Source of the DNA: Paulinella micropora
Taxonomy: Eukaryota; Cercozoa; Imbricatea; Euglyphida
Assembly (NCBI GenBank): GCA_009731375.1
Contig: BJOX01000001.1
Span: 2,132,977 to 2,173,805 of the forward strand
Length of the DNA: 40,829 nucleotides
Direction of reading: 5' to 3'
Shown here: positions 1 through 9,589 of the stretch, piece after piece
Numbering within the stretch: position 1 is the first letter of the stretch
How the letters are laid out: each line of letters starts with the position of its first letter
Position numbers and translations under genes: made by a program
Notes under the pieces: model-generated
Seen by the model: the letters and a program-made list of their open reading frames with translations, nothing else
What the model was told of the DNA's origin: nothing
Databases searched by the model: none

Positions 1-2
1 AT

Positions 3-1910
3 ACCGAGGGAAGTAATTATAATGGTGGGGGCACACGAGTGGAAAGCCGTCTTCAATTAGAAGATAGAACTCGCGGTAAGTTTCCTTACATTCTCCCAGC
101 AGATGCTTTGGATTTAGTTGCTTTTGAACATGATTTATTGTATGCGTCTGGCGACAAGAATGTCCAAGACTTTGCCGATAAACGATACTTTGAAAGAATT
201 ACCAATATGAGTGATTATCTAACGAGTAATGGATTGGCTACGGCCGAAGTTGCCAAGAGTATTTTTGACAATTACAACTCAATGTTTTCAAAAGCGGATA
301 TATCTAGAATGGCCTTGGAAGCACAGGGGAGGGTAGTACGTGGCGGAGTATCTTTTTGGGACGCAATGAAGTTTTGGAAAACTATCAAAACCACTCCTCC
401 AGATGCGAAGTATAATGGATTTATAGGCGATGTAGATAAAACGTTGATGTCTATGATTGGTATCATGAAGCATGTGGGCAGTTTTGATAAGGATGCGACA
501 TTTAAAGTAAATAAAGCGGTAAATCCTGCTACATTTAATAAACAATATGCGGAACTCGTTGATGGTTTCAATCAAATGGTGAAATCGCAAGAAAAAGCCG
601 ATGGCGTGAAAGGATATTCTCTTATTGCGCCAGCGAATGAAACTACAAATAATAATTTTATAGAAAAAATAAATACAAAAGATATTCCACCAAGTATAGA
701 AAAAGATATAAATCTTAGTGTTGAAGTCCCGATCGCATACTCAGACAATATGGTAGTAGCAGATACTATCGGACTGGGCAATAACTTGCTCATACTTGAT
801 GATAAAGGTGCCCAAACGAGGCACTTAAAGGGATTTGTTAAATCGTTGAGAGCGAAAACTGGAAAGAAAATTAAACTTTCTAATTATGACGATCCAAAAG
901 TTGGATGGGAAGAGGCTATCAAACAAGCACTAAATCAAGGTGCTAGTATATCAGACGTAGCAGATGCGGATGATATTTTGGATAAGAGAATTTACGAAGA
1001 AATGCGGGGTAAATTAACTCCAGACCAAATGAAGCAATTAGAAGATTTAGAATTGAGGGATGCGAGCGTGCCAAGAAAACAAACACCAATACCAACTCAA
1101 CCACCGCAAACCATGCCACCGCAAACCATGCCACCAGCACCGCAAACCATGCCACCAGCACCGCAAACTCAACCACCAGCACCGCAAACAACACAAGCAC
1201 CAGCACCACCAAATCCACAACCAGAGTATGAAGGAGGTGTTTATAAAAGTGGAACAAAACAGGGGCTCCCATTCTGGGAGGAGAAAGTTAAAGATGAAAA
1301 ACTCAAAGAAATGATGAAAGAATACAAAGTTTCAGATGACCCAGACCCAGCAACAACACCAAATCAAGCCATGGTTGATAGCATGAGAAGCATTGACCAA
1401 TTGGTTGATAAACTTATGGGTAAAACTCCCGCCGATGAAAGAGAAGATATGTTAGCACTTATTCGTTTTCTAATGCCAAGCGACCAAAATGGAGGTATCG
1501 GCACTTCACAAACAAACCCACTTATTAAAGGCAACGAACTAAGACGCGATCGCATGCTAGACACCAAGAATGATTTTGAATCACTAGATAACACACGTTA
1601 TGGCAACACAAATAATCACTTTATGTTGAATAGATACAATAGAGCAGTTATCCAGACCAGAATGAAAGACAAAAGAGCATTTCCAAAAATGAAACGAAAA
1701 CTGACCAGAAACTTCCCTGCTGAAATCCCGCGACAAGTCCAAACTCGTCCAGAAAGAAAGGATTTTAAACCGCTCGTCAATCCTCCAAGTAATTATGCTT
1801 TTGGTAGTCCTTACTCTCCTTATTTCTATAATTATGCTTCACCACCCCAACCCTTTGGTGCCGAATATGATAATTATAGATACAATCCAAACTATTTTCA
1901 AAACCCATAA
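3..1910 (+). CDS. Phospholipase A2-domain virion protein (5' partial)
   Basis: The reading frame is open from the first bases, so the true start lies left of the window; the first possible in-window start is a GTG at 39. The N-terminal part has the pattern of a viral phospholipase A2-like domain: a glycine-rich calcium-loop-like YNGGGT, then an HDLLY catalytic HD dyad and a following AD. In parvovirus VP1 and some adintoviruses and Polintons such domains open endosomal membranes during entry. After a long central region come proline/glutamine repeats (TMPPAPQ units, about 1085-1220) and a Tyr/Pro/Asn-rich C-terminal tail, typical of a flexible virion protein. It is followed after 28 bases by the packaging ATPase. 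The PLA2 assignment rests on motifs read by eye; the rest of the protein is not recognised. Confidence 0.6.
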   Translation, partial: TEGSNYNGGGTRVESRLQLEDRTRGKFPYILPADALDLVAFEHDLLYASGDKNVQDFADKRYFERITNMSDYLTSNGLATAEVAKSIFDNYNSMFSKADISRMALEAQGRVVRGGVSFWDAMKFWKTIKTTPPDAKYNGFIGDVDKTLMSMIGIMKHVGSFDKDATFKVNKAVNPATFNKQYAELVDGFNQMVKSQEKADGVKGYSLIAPANETTNNNFIEKINTKDIPPSIEKDINLSVEVPIAYSDNMVVADTIGLGNNLLILDDKGAQTRHLKGFVKSLRAKTGKKIKLSNYDDPKVGWEEAIKQALNQGASISDVADADDILDKRIYEEMRGKLTPDQMKQLEDLELRDASVPRKQTPIPTQPPQTMPPQTMPPAPQTMPPAPQTQPPAPQTTQAPAPPNPQPEYEGGVYKSGTKQGLPFWEEKVKDEKLKEMMKEYKVSDDPDPATTPNQAMVDSMRSIDQLVDKLMGKTPADEREDMLALIRFLMPSDQNGGIGTSQTNPLIKGNELRRDRMLDTKNDFESLDNTRYGNTNNHFMLNRYNRAVIQTRMKDKRAFPKMKRKLTRNFPAEIPRQVQTRPERKDFKPLVNPPSNYAFGSPYSPYFYNYASPPQPFGAEYDNYRYNPNYFQNP

Positions 1911-1938
1911 TATAGTATATCTTATAATATAAGATTGG

Positions 1939-2841
1939 ATGCCGAGGTCTATACATAAAGGATTAATAGCAAACAAGTTGCCAAGAAAAACACTTTTGAA
2001 GCAAAATCTGGAGAAGACCAACATAGAAAAAGCACACGAGGAATTTACTATTGACAGGCCAGTAATAACAGAGTTAGAAAACAAGAAGCCCCCTAAATTT
2101 CATAACGACTTAGAAATACAACCGATTAAAACACAACGAGATAGTGTCAAACTGCTTCCTATTCAAGAAGAAGGAATATTGCCAGCAATGGGGACTATGG
2201 TTATATGTGCAAGCACTGGCGGAGGTAAATCAGTTATGATTTGTAATCTACTCGCCAAAAAGAACATGTTGAAAGGTTTTTATGATAGAATAGTAGTCTT
2301 TTGCTTAAGTCCGTGCCCAATTTTAGAAGACACTCTCAAGTTAAAAAAAGAAGACATAATCAAAGAGGATAAACCTGAGTTAATGAGAGACATATTAACT
2401 AAACAAAAAGAACTGATTAAAACTAAAGGTTTTAAGAAAGCACCAAAGATATTATTGTTATTGGATGACATCGCACAAAGTAAGACTTTTCTTAAGTCAG
2501 AAGTGCTCACCGAGTTGTTTTTCGCTTCAACACATGCTAAAGTGTCAGTCTGGGTAGCAACTCAGAGTTATACACAACTCCCGCGAAGAATAAGAATTAA
2601 TTGCCATTGGATGATTATTTTTAATGGAGTAAGGCGGAGCGAACTTGACAGACTGGCAGATGAATATGAAAGCCCTTTTCTCACCAGAAAAGAATTTTAC
2701 AATATGGTTAAGTATGCTACGGCAGAACCTTATTCGTTTCTAGCAATTAACAACACCGCCAGTGATAGAACAACCCAGTTTAGAAAGAATTTCTCTACTA
2801 TATTACGATTAAATAAGGATAGAGATATGACCAATTTATGA
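1939..2841 (+). CDS. A32/FtsK-type genome packaging ATPase (element A)
   Basis: This 300-residue protein has a Walker A motif (ASTGGGKS, residues about 91-98), a Walker B motif (ILLLLDD, about 171-177) and a following sensor-like segment with WVATQSY. This is the layout of A32-type packaging ATPases of Polintons, virophages and large DNA viruses, which pump the genome into the capsid. The length fits the family (about 250-300 residues). The ATG at 1939 follows an AT-rich stretch with TATAATATAAG, a plausible late promoter. The gene lies between the PLA2-domain protein and small virion genes and shows no break. Family assignment is firm; packaging is inferred from family and neighbours. Confidence 0.85.
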   Translation: MPRSIHKGLIANKLPRKTLLKQNLEKTNIEKAHEEFTIDRPVITELENKKPPKFHNDLEIQPIKTQRDSVKLLPIQEEGILPAMGTMVICASTGGGKSVMICNLLAKKNMLKGFYDRIVVFCLSPCPILEDTLKLKKEDIIKEDKPELMRDILTKQKELIKTKGFKKAPKILLLLDDIAQSKTFLKSEVLTELFFASTHAKVSVWVATQSYTQLPRRIRINCHWMIIFNGVRRSELDRLADEYESPFLTRKEFYNMVKYATAEPYSFLAINNTASDRTTQFRKNFSTILRLNKDRDMTNL

Positions 2842-2935
2842 TTGAATTCAATCATAAACTAATTTATAAACTAATTCAATTAAAAAGTTTTTTTGTTTCA
2901 TAATAATATAATAATATCTATCATATATAATAGAT

Positions 2936-3517
2936 ATGTCAGCACAGAAACTATATGCGACCCCTTATCATCAAGCAATGTCAATTTGGTATAAAGAAAA
3001 TGGACAAGGCAAACTCACAACAATTCGTAAGGGAACACCCGAACATGTGGCAATCAAAAAAATAGAAGAGGGTATTAAGAGTGGTAAGATTAAAAGTCTA
3101 ATCCGTCCAAAAGCACCTAGAGTAAAGAAAACACTTAACGAACCTATCGCCAGCGGGCAACCAGACCAAGTGCCAGACGAAGCATTGAAAAGAAAGGCGC
3201 CAGACATAGCATCGGCAAATAATTCAACTCCCGAACCAAATGCGAAACCAGTTGAAATGTCTCCAGCACCTAAGGTTGAACAATCTTTACCCAAATCTGT
3301 CAATCCCACTCCTGTTGCTGTGCCAACAAAAACTACCACAACACCAGCAAGCAAGATAGAAGCAATAGAAGATGCTACTCCACCACCACCTAAAGAAGTT
3401 GCGCAAACTAATGACATTAATATAAATCAAGCCATAGCGGATTTAAAGAAAATGAAAGAGGAAAGAATTACACACCAGAATTTACAGATTATGAAAAAAA
3501 TAATTAATGGTAATTGA
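2936..3517 (+). CDS. Hypothetical Pro/Thr-rich virion-type protein
   Basis: I do not recognise this 193-residue protein. It starts at an ATG just after an AT-rich spacer containing TATATAATAG. The first about 70 residues look folded and basic. The middle is low-complexity and rich in Pro, Thr, Ala and Val. The last about 30 residues could form a charged helix (ADLKKMKEERI). The place between packaging ATPase and capsid genes, all in one orientation, suggests a structural or assembly protein. No catalytic motif, signal peptide or membrane segment is visible. Confidence 0.6.
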   Translation: MSAQKLYATPYHQAMSIWYKENGQGKLTTIRKGTPEHVAIKKIEEGIKSGKIKSLIRPKAPRVKKTLNEPIASGQPDQVPDEALKRKAPDIASANNSTPEPNAKPVEMSPAPKVEQSLPKSVNPTPVAVPTKTTTTPASKIEAIEDATPPPPKEVAQTNDININQAIADLKKMKEERITHQNLQIMKKIINGN

Positions 3518-3561
3518 TAAAATATATTTTATGTGGATATTTATATATTCGCATTTTTATA

Positions 3562-3960
3562 ATGATTAAAAACACACATGCCTCCAATAGATTGTCTAAC
3601 GAGTTTATTAACAAACTCAACGAAGGAAACCGACCCGCGAGTGATGGATTTCAATTAAATCAGTTTGAATTGTGGAGTAGTCATGGCGCCCCATTAGTTA
3701 ATCAGCCACTGACAGAATTTGGCGACCTTGTCTCACATGAGAAGAGCACCATTCAAAACACATTAACCGACATTTCTGATAGCAAAGAAAAGGGAGATGT
3801 TGTTGATTTGGACACTGCCGTTAGCAGTCTGGCTTATTTGAAGAAAGCGGTTCAAAATGCTGAGGCAAGAGAGTTTCAATTGACTTCACCACAAGACACA
3901 AGACTTGACAATATACAAAAATCAGTTGATATTATTAAACAATCCGTTTCAGGTGAATAA
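3562..3960 (+). CDS. Hypothetical protein upstream of the major capsid gene
   Basis: Start chosen at the ATG at 3562, giving 132 residues. The frame is open back to 3514, but those codons would encode a hydrophobic run from an AT-rich, promoter-like spacer (TATTTATATATTC) and begin with TTG. The protein is soluble-looking, with a Gln/Leu/Asn-rich middle and a C-terminal helical half (SLAYLKKAVQNAEA). No family recognised. Its place directly before the capsid gene suggests a minor virion component. Confidence 0.55.
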   Translation: MIKNTHASNRLSNEFINKLNEGNRPASDGFQLNQFELWSSHGAPLVNQPLTEFGDLVSHEKSTIQNTLTDISDSKEKGDVVDLDTAVSSLAYLKKAVQNAEAREFQLTSPQDTRLDNIQKSVDIIKQSVSGE

Positions 3961-4036
3961 ATAATTATTTTTAATTTCTATTATTTTTTTATTAGTATAA
4001 TAAGCAGTGTAATTTCTACAACCACAACAACAAAAA

Positions 4037-5462
4037 ATGGAAGGAAAGGATAGTAAAAACACGGAGGAGTTGATGACCCTCAACAACCTCAGGTATGAGT
4101 TGCCAGCAAATCTAGCACTCACTGAGCAGGGGAGTATCTTTAAGAAGAACTTCGCCGACCAGCAGACTTATACCAGTGCGTCGGGGACTGAAATGATTTT
4201 TACCCTCCAAGCCTCCACGGACTTTGTTTATGGAAAGAATTGCTATTTGTCGTTTGACATTAAGGCCGACGGATTGGTGGCCACTGATGGAAAAGATAAT
4301 GTGGCTTGTGCTATTGGTTTTCAAAACACCCCCGCAACTGCTATTTTTGAAAGATTTTTGCTAGAAAGTAAGGATGGTAGCGAACTTGAACGAGTTGAAG
4401 ATTTGAACAAGATGGTGCGAAATATTCTCCCGTGGCATTATCCTTTTGATTATCGCCGACAGGCGCAGATGTCTGGACAGAGAGAAAGTGTTGATGTTAT
4501 GGCTAGCACCACAGACGACGCAGTTGCTTACTTTGCGGTCAATGTCCCCACTGCTGGTAGTGTTGCGACTGGCAATTATTTGAGAGTTTGTATTCCTCTT
4601 CATTACTTTTCGGGAGTGTTTAATGAAGAAACTCTCATTCCTCCCTCTTTGATTAGTGGTATGAGGCTTCGTTTGACATTTGCCCCGCCACAGGAAGCAT
4701 TGACTATTATTGGAACCACTGATGCCAAGGTTCCCGCTGGATTCTCCGGATCGGCTCTCACTTACACCATATCAAATCCTGTTATTATGCTGGTGACATT
4801 CTCTCTTGCTCCTGCTGTCCAGAGAAATATTATGGAACAGATGGGAAGCAAGGATGGTCTCCCATACACTTATGAAACGTGTTACAACCAAAAGGCAAAT
4901 CCGGGGACTTCGGATGATTTTAATCTCCAAGTGAATAAAGCCGTTGCTCGTTCAGTGCTTGTATATCATCACTCAAAATGTAATTGCGGATAATGCTAGT
5001 ATTGATAACTTGGGAACGGCGCAAATGCCTTATAGACAATATCAATGCCGTATTGGTGATTGGTATGCTCCACAGCAGAAGATGGAAATCGGTGGCACTA
5101 CTGATACACTTGCTTCAGTTCAGCGAGGATGTGCGGAGTTGTATGCTAACAATCTCCAAGCGACTATGGGTATTCGTGATGCTTACATGTCTTCATCTGT
5201 TTCTCTTGAAAACTTTCGTAAGTATTATTCTGCTACGGGAGTTTCCACTACTGCTACAAATGGTGGTTTTGCTACCATTATCCAGACACTCAATCAATCG
5301 CCACAGATTGGAGCATCTGGTCTTGCGGTTAATAACTCACGAACTGCCGAAGTTTCTATTCGGTATGCTTCTGATTATAACGCAGACCGCGCCATCACCG
5401 CTTGGTTGAAATACGTCAAAGTTGCGTCTATCTACCCGTCTCGCTGTGTCGTCAAACAATAA
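4037..5462 (+). pseudogene. Major capsid protein, frameshifted (element A)
   Basis: Two overlapping frames (4037-4993 and about 4960-5462) together cover one capsid-sized protein of roughly 470 residues. The first begins at an ATG after an AT-rich, purine-rich leader and carries beta-rich sequence with FADQQTYTSASGTEM and FTLQASTDFVYG. The second continues in the -1/+1 frame with further beta-rich sequence ending in a basic tail. Size, beta content and position next to the penton gene fit the double-jelly-roll capsid protein of Polinton-like viruses. One indel between about 4960 and 4985 separates the frames; it may be true decay or a sequencing error, as the rest is well conserved. The family call comes from context and fold-like features, not from a short diagnostic motif. 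Confidence 0.7.
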
Positions 5463-5531
5463 AAAAATTAAAAATTAGAATATAATATATCATTTTGATT
5501 TTATATTAAAATCCAAATACATTATATAGCA

Positions 5532-6329
5532 ATGTCATTTACAATAAGCAATCTTGAAGACGAAAAGCGTACCCGCAAAAATTTCCTCCTTCGCGTCTCC
5601 TCAAGTGATAAAACAGAATCCAAATCCGCTTCTACTCACAATGGCCGTTTCGTCGTTGATTTACCAGCAACTGGTCGTAATATTGATATAATCAGTGCTT
5701 ATGTCGTTAAAAGTATCTCTATCCCAAACGTTTTCCCAAACATACCGAGTTACGCCAACACTCTCACATTGATTAAAACAACTGGATCGGCTACAAAAAC
5801 GGCAATCATAACAGAAAATCAATACACCATTGATACATTTATTACCGCTCTTCAAACTGCGATTAATTCAGCAATTACCCCAAACTCCGTAGTTATAACT
5901 TTGAACTCCGTTAATAAATTGAATTTCGCTTTCACTGGTGATACGTATGCTTTTGATTATGATAATAGCACGATTAGAGACAAGATAGGACTAACTGCCG
6001 ATATCTCGGCGGCGGCGAGTAGCACCATGCAGTCTATAGTCAATCTAATCGGTGAAACGGCCGTTTATGTCCATAGCCGTGCTTTAAATCAGTCTGGTTT
6101 AGTTGAAGCAAATGGTAATTTCTCTGTCGTTGGTAAATGTAATTTAGACAAGCCCTATGGAGTCCAGTGCTACTTTGAGAGTTCTAATGATGTTGCCGAT
6201 TATGTGCCATTTAATACAACAAAAAGTTTAAGGTCTATTGATATTGTAATTAGAAATGCGGGCGGTGAAGTTTTGGAGGTTCCTGTCAATTTTGAAGTTT
6301 CAATTCTCTTAAAGGCGTATCATGCTTAA
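5532..6329 (+). CDS. Minor capsid (penton) protein, element A
   Basis: This 265-residue protein follows the major capsid gene after an AT-rich spacer with TATAATATAT and ATTATATAG. It opens with a charged N-terminus and a segment with NGRFVVDLP, then IDIISAYVVKSISIPNVFPNI and a helix beginning YTIDTFITALQTAIN. The element B protein at 28581 has the same plan: an early 'displacement between aspartate and VPKSYY' strand and a Leu-rich helix starting TMNNLKNKL. This is the usual pattern of single-jelly-roll penton proteins of Polintons and virophages, which occupy the capsid vertices. No break is seen. Confidence 0.7.
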   Translation: MSFTISNLEDEKRTRKNFLLRVSSSDKTESKSASTHNGRFVVDLPATGRNIDIISAYVVKSISIPNVFPNIPSYANTLTLIKTTGSATKTAIITENQYTIDTFITALQTAINSAITPNSVVITLNSVNKLNFAFTGDTYAFDYDNSTIRDKIGLTADISAAASSTMQSIVNLIGETAVYVHSRALNQSGLVEANGNFSVVGKCNLDKPYGVQCYFESSNDVADYVPFNTTKSLRSIDIVIRNAGGEVLEVPVNFEVSILLKAYHA

Positions 6330-6603
6330 GCAAAAAAAAGAATGTATAGATATAATGACCTACATACAAAATTTAGACGTATTATTTACTCTAATCAAAA
6401 ACATCAACTCATGCCGACGACAACAACATAAAGAACAAATTCCCTGCGGTGTTAATATTGACCAGTTTTACATATATTTGAAGAGAAATCACGCACGTAT
6501 AACAGAAAAATTAATTAAAAACAAGGATTTTGAATACATAAAAAAAATGTCAATAGAGATAGAAAACAAATTTGACGCGCAAATACAATTTTCTATGATA
6601 TAA
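6322..6603 (+). CDS. Small hypothetical protein overlapping the penton gene
   Basis: An open frame of 93 residues starts at an ATG overlapping the end of the penton gene by 8 bases; an internal ATG at 6355 (MTYIQN) would avoid the overlap. The product is helical and basic, with one CGV and one SCRRQQH segment but no clear zinc ligand set. Its end is about 35 bases from the convergent fibre gene. No family recognised. Confidence 0.5.
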   Translation: MLKQKKECIDIMTYIQNLDVLFTLIKNINSCRRQQHKEQIPCGVNIDQFYIYLKRNHARITEKLIKNKDFEYIKKMSIEIENKFDAQIQFSMI

Positions 6604-6639
6604 TATTTTGCCATAAATAATACCCTTCTTTTTTTTTGT

Positions 6640-7872
6640 TTAAATCTGGTCTTCAACCCAATTCAACGAAGCGTAAATGCTCGCACCTGTTCCTGCCACT
6701 AGAGATGCTGACACAGTCAATGTCTTACCCGTTCCAATTTTTAGGTTATAGCGAGACAAATCAATGTAAATAGAAGCACCTACAGATAATATATATGTTA
6801 ATACTATGTTTCCGCCAGTGCGGGTAGTTCCTGCTGTATCTACTTCCACTATTGATGTGTTGGTATCATAATTGGAATATGACGGAGTGCCTCCAAGTGT
6901 CGCATTTAATGTTATCTTTGCTATACATATTTTATCACTTGTATTGCTCACACACAAATTTTCAAAATAAATAACATTGTAATTCGTCTTACTATTAAAT
7001 GTGGTTCGGTTGCGGAGGGTAAATATAGAAGTCTCCGTCGTTCCAATAGTTTTGACATTGTCATAAGAATTGGTTAGAGCAATAGTGCGGTCAATAGTCC
7101 CCTCAACTGCCAAAAACATACTCGCCGTTTTCATGACAACGGATTGAAGGCTTGACGAATACGCCTTCGCATAAATAGCAAACGCCGCCTGATCTAATGA
7201 TGGAGTAGTAGCAGTGCTCGCGTATTGTATTGCGTGGATTGTTTCCATTCGTCCAGTGCGCGGGTTTTCAATTTTAAATGTAATTTGACCGCTACCTAGA
7301 TATTGGACGACTATTTCAAACACATTCAATTTGGTAAAATCAATCGTGGGGAAGTTTCCCGTATTATTACATTTATCAACATTCCACGCATACTGACTAA
7401 CCACATTTTCAACACTCCCCGCCGTTCTTACAACGGACATTCCCGAGTTTGATTGTCTAAAACATAAATTGTCTGCTGGTGTGCCTATGCCAATATCGCA
7501 ATTGAAAGTAGTCGCGGTGGTAGATGATGGAAACAATGCGGAGAATCTAGCAACCAAACCCATACCACTTCTATATTTGGCTCTTTCAATAGTCGTAATC
7601 TGCGCGGTTGAATTACCCGAGGCCGATGTGGTCAAAACCGCCATTGAATTAGCAGTTGATACCACCCCGCCGTTTGTTTCTGTTTTGTCAAAGAAACGTG
7701 TATTAATACCATATGTAAATACATTTTGTAATACTGGCGATAAAGTGGCCGTTCTCAATTCTCCGAAGGCCGTTGTAGGTAATGCGTCTTTGATGTTATC
7801 AATAGATAAAGAAGAAGATGACGATGTAGTTGATGACGATGTCGTATTCGTGCTTTGACCAAACAAATTCAT
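6640..7872 (-). CDS. Fibre/lectin-like surface protein (element A)
   Basis: This 410-residue protein is encoded opposite to the capsid genes. The N-terminus is Ser/Thr-rich low complexity (a run of TSSSTTSSSSS), followed by a beta-rich body with a region resembling a concanavalin/laminin-G-like sandwich (ARFSALFPS, FEIVVQYLGSGQITFKIEN, TIHAIQYA). The same core recurs in element B at 31151-32406 (FQIKFQYLGFGQVSFYIEN, VHAIRYA). This is likely a virion surface or receptor-contacting protein, judged from beta content, Ser/Thr-rich stalk and strong divergence; no catalytic residues seen. The start ATG is followed upstream by a T-rich spacer shared with the divergent gene at 7930. Confidence 0.6.
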   Translation of the reverse strand: MNLFGQSTNTTSSSTTSSSSSLSIDNIKDALPTTAFGELRTATLSPVLQNVFTYGINTRFFDKTETNGGVVSTANSMAVLTTSASGNSTAQITTIERAKYRSGMGLVARFSALFPSSTTATTFNCDIGIGTPADNLCFRQSNSGMSVVRTAGSVENVVSQYAWNVDKCNNTGNFPTIDFTKLNVFEIVVQYLGSGQITFKIENPRTGRMETIHAIQYASTATTPSLDQAAFAIYAKAYSSSLQSVVMKTASMFLAVEGTIDRTIALTNSYDNVKTIGTTETSIFTLRNRTTFNSKTNYNVIYFENLCVSNTSDKICIAKITLNATLGGTPSYSNYDTNTSIVEVDTAGTTRTGGNIVLTYILSVGASIYIDLSRYNLKIGTGKTLTVSASLVAGTGASIYASLNWVEDQI

Positions 7873-7929
7873 TTTTTGTTATATATGTAAGTCTTTTTTT
7901 TTCAAAAATAGACTTTATAATATAAAATC

Positions 7930-8238
7930 ATGCCGATAATAATACGTGAATTGCCGAGTGATATAGTTGGACATATAAGGACATTTGTTTATTCAGAGAC
8001 ATCCAAGATTGATNNNNNNNNNNATTCAGAGACGTCCAAGATTGATTATAAAAAAGAATTTTGTAATATATGCGGCTTATCTCGCACATTCCAGTCGCAC
8101 CCTCCTATTATAGCAGTTGATATTGATAATGTAGATGGTGTTCAGTTTTTCACGATTTGTTCCATTAATTGCTATAGAAGAGAGTCCAACATCAGAGCAA
8201 GATATCACGAACCGCCTTTAATCGTTGTTAAGTATTAG
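7930..8238 (+). CDS. Small zinc-binding protein, interrupted by a 10-N gap
   Basis: The reading frame of about 102 codons contains ten Ns but is otherwise open. The N-terminus (ELPSDIVGHIRTFVY) resembles the start of an F-box-like or ankyrin-associated helix found in many giant-virus proteins. The C-terminal half has CNICG and, 30 residues on, CSINCY, a four-cysteine treble-clef-like zinc site. The gap is probably artificial (see 7991-8046); without it the protein would be about 91 residues, in the same frame. It ends 11 bases inside the convergent recombinase gene. Confidence 0.55.
   Translation: MPIIIRELPSDIVGHIRTFVYSETSKIDXXXXSETSKIDYKKEFCNICGLSRTFQSHPPIIAVDIDNVDGVQFFTICSINCYRRESNIRARYHEPPLIVVKY
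7991..8046. other. Probably artificial assembly gap between overlapping contig ends
   Basis: The ten Ns at 8014-8023 are flanked by the same 23-base sequence (7991-8013 and 8024-8046) with one A/G difference. This is the signature of two contigs that overlap but were not merged. The repeat unit plus Ns is 33 bases, exactly 11 codons, so collapsing it keeps the frame. Confidence 0.7.
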
Positions 8239-9589
8239 CCTTCTTTTTAATTCTCGTGCTTCTTCTTAATGGTGCTTTTGTTTCCTCTTCTTTTTTTGCT
8301 TCGCTCTTCGTCGCTTTACTCTCTTCGCTGTCGCTCTTCGTCGCTTCGCCCCTCTTCTCTTTAATAAACGTATTGACAATAACGGCTCCAATCCCGCTTA
8401 ATTGTCGTAGTTTAGTATTTGTTATTTGCCCCTCGTAATCGCCCCATATCTGCTCAAGCAATTTATACTTATCCTCTCTACTAGCACTTTTACCTAATGG
8501 TTGGTATTTACATTTTTCGCCTCCGTTATCTAGATTGCTTTCAATTTCATTAGTGTTATTTAAATTCAAATATAAATCTATTTTTCGTCTCAACTCCTCT
8601 AATTCTGTTTTAATCCCTTCTGCCTTAATTTCTTCAGGGTCGGCCACATTAACCCAACTATAACTAAATGAAGTGAGCATATCGCCGTGCCCCAACACAT
8701 TTGAAACCCACGTGTTAAAATTCTCTAATTTCGGATTGGCGAAATTACTATACGACAAACTAGCATATAGTTTTCGCAACATACTGCTCTTCTGTGTGTA
8801 TTCTGATAGCCAAGGGAAGATTTTGATAATCCTTTTGTTTAGTTCATTATTCTTTTGTTTATCAAGCACACCTTCGCTGTTAATGATAACTGCTTTTTTC
8901 TTTTTGAAATGGTTTCGTATTGAATTTACTTGTTCTATTACAAACTGGGGAGTAAAAAGGACAACAGGCCTCTCAGTCCAATTCTTTTTTTGTCCTTCTC
9001 TCTTTTTCGCTAGGTTATTCACTCGCAACCAACTCGGTTTATCTGGTATTAATTCATATGTGTTTTTATCAAATATTTCCACAGGCCTTGCTCCAATTGC
9101 TATCATCAAAGCAAGCAGTTTAAGATAAGGGTCATTACTTAATATCATATCATTCATTTTAGCCATTACATCACGGACATCAATCTGTATTTTTTGTTCA
9201 TTTTTGGCTTTGACATCTTTCTTATATCCCTCAACGATATCAATCCGCTCGTCTTCATTTAGATTAAAATACTTATCCAGTTTGCTCATTTCATATACTT
9301 TTTCACTTTGGTTGGGCTCTATTGCTTTTTTTCTCACCTCAGAAAGTCTTTGCCTTCTACTATTCAAGTTTGGATACACGATAGCATATTTAGGATATAT
9401 CACCTTTAGTGCCTCAAGCACCTCTTCATCACTCGTTGGCGTGCTAAATAAAGATATAATAGCATTATGAAAGGCTATACTTGGTTTTAATTCGCTATCG
9501 TAGAAGTTGGACACGACCTCATAAATTTTACTTTCAGTAGTAGCAACTCTTAACTGCCTAACAAACTTCTTGTCGTCTTCGCTCCACAT
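8228..9589 (-). CDS. Tyrosine recombinase, protelomerase (telomere resolvase)-like
   Basis: This 453-residue protein has the catalytic layout of tyrosine recombinases, with details typical of protelomerases (TelN/TelK/ResT): the first Arg in IGARPVEIF (R168), a Lys in LAKKREG (about 195), SSMLRKLYASLSY supplying the second Arg (R272) in place of the usual HxxR, LGHGD (H301) and the candidate nucleophile in SFSYSW (Y310). Protelomerases cut a palindromic target and reseal it as two hairpin ends. A Lys/Glu/Ser-rich basic tail (residues about 415-453) may bind DNA. The gene reads leftward, away from a GGTCGGAC-rich terminal module. An ordinary integrase-type recombinase remains possible: the family choice rests on the LRKxYA and LGHxD..Y spacing read by eye. 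No break seen. Confidence 0.75.
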   Translation of the reverse strand: MWSEDDKKFVRQLRVATTESKIYEVVSNFYDSELKPSIAFHNAIISLFSTPTSDEEVLEALKVIYPKYAIVYPNLNSRRQRLSEVRKKAIEPNQSEKVYEMSKLDKYFNLNEDERIDIVEGYKKDVKAKNEQKIQIDVRDVMAKMNDMILSNDPYLKLLALMIAIGARPVEIFDKNTYELIPDKPSWLRVNNLAKKREGQKKNWTERPVVLFTPQFVIEQVNSIRNHFKKKKAVIINSEGVLDKQKNNELNKRIIKIFPWLSEYTQKSSMLRKLYASLSYSNFANPKLENFNTWVSNVLGHGDMLTSFSYSWVNVADPEEIKAEGIKTELEELRRKIDLYLNLNNTNEIESNLDNGGEKCKYQPLGKSASREDKYKLLEQIWGDYEGQITNTKLRQLSGIGAVIVNTFIKEKRGEATKSDSEESKATKSEAKKEEETKAPLRRSTRIKKKANT

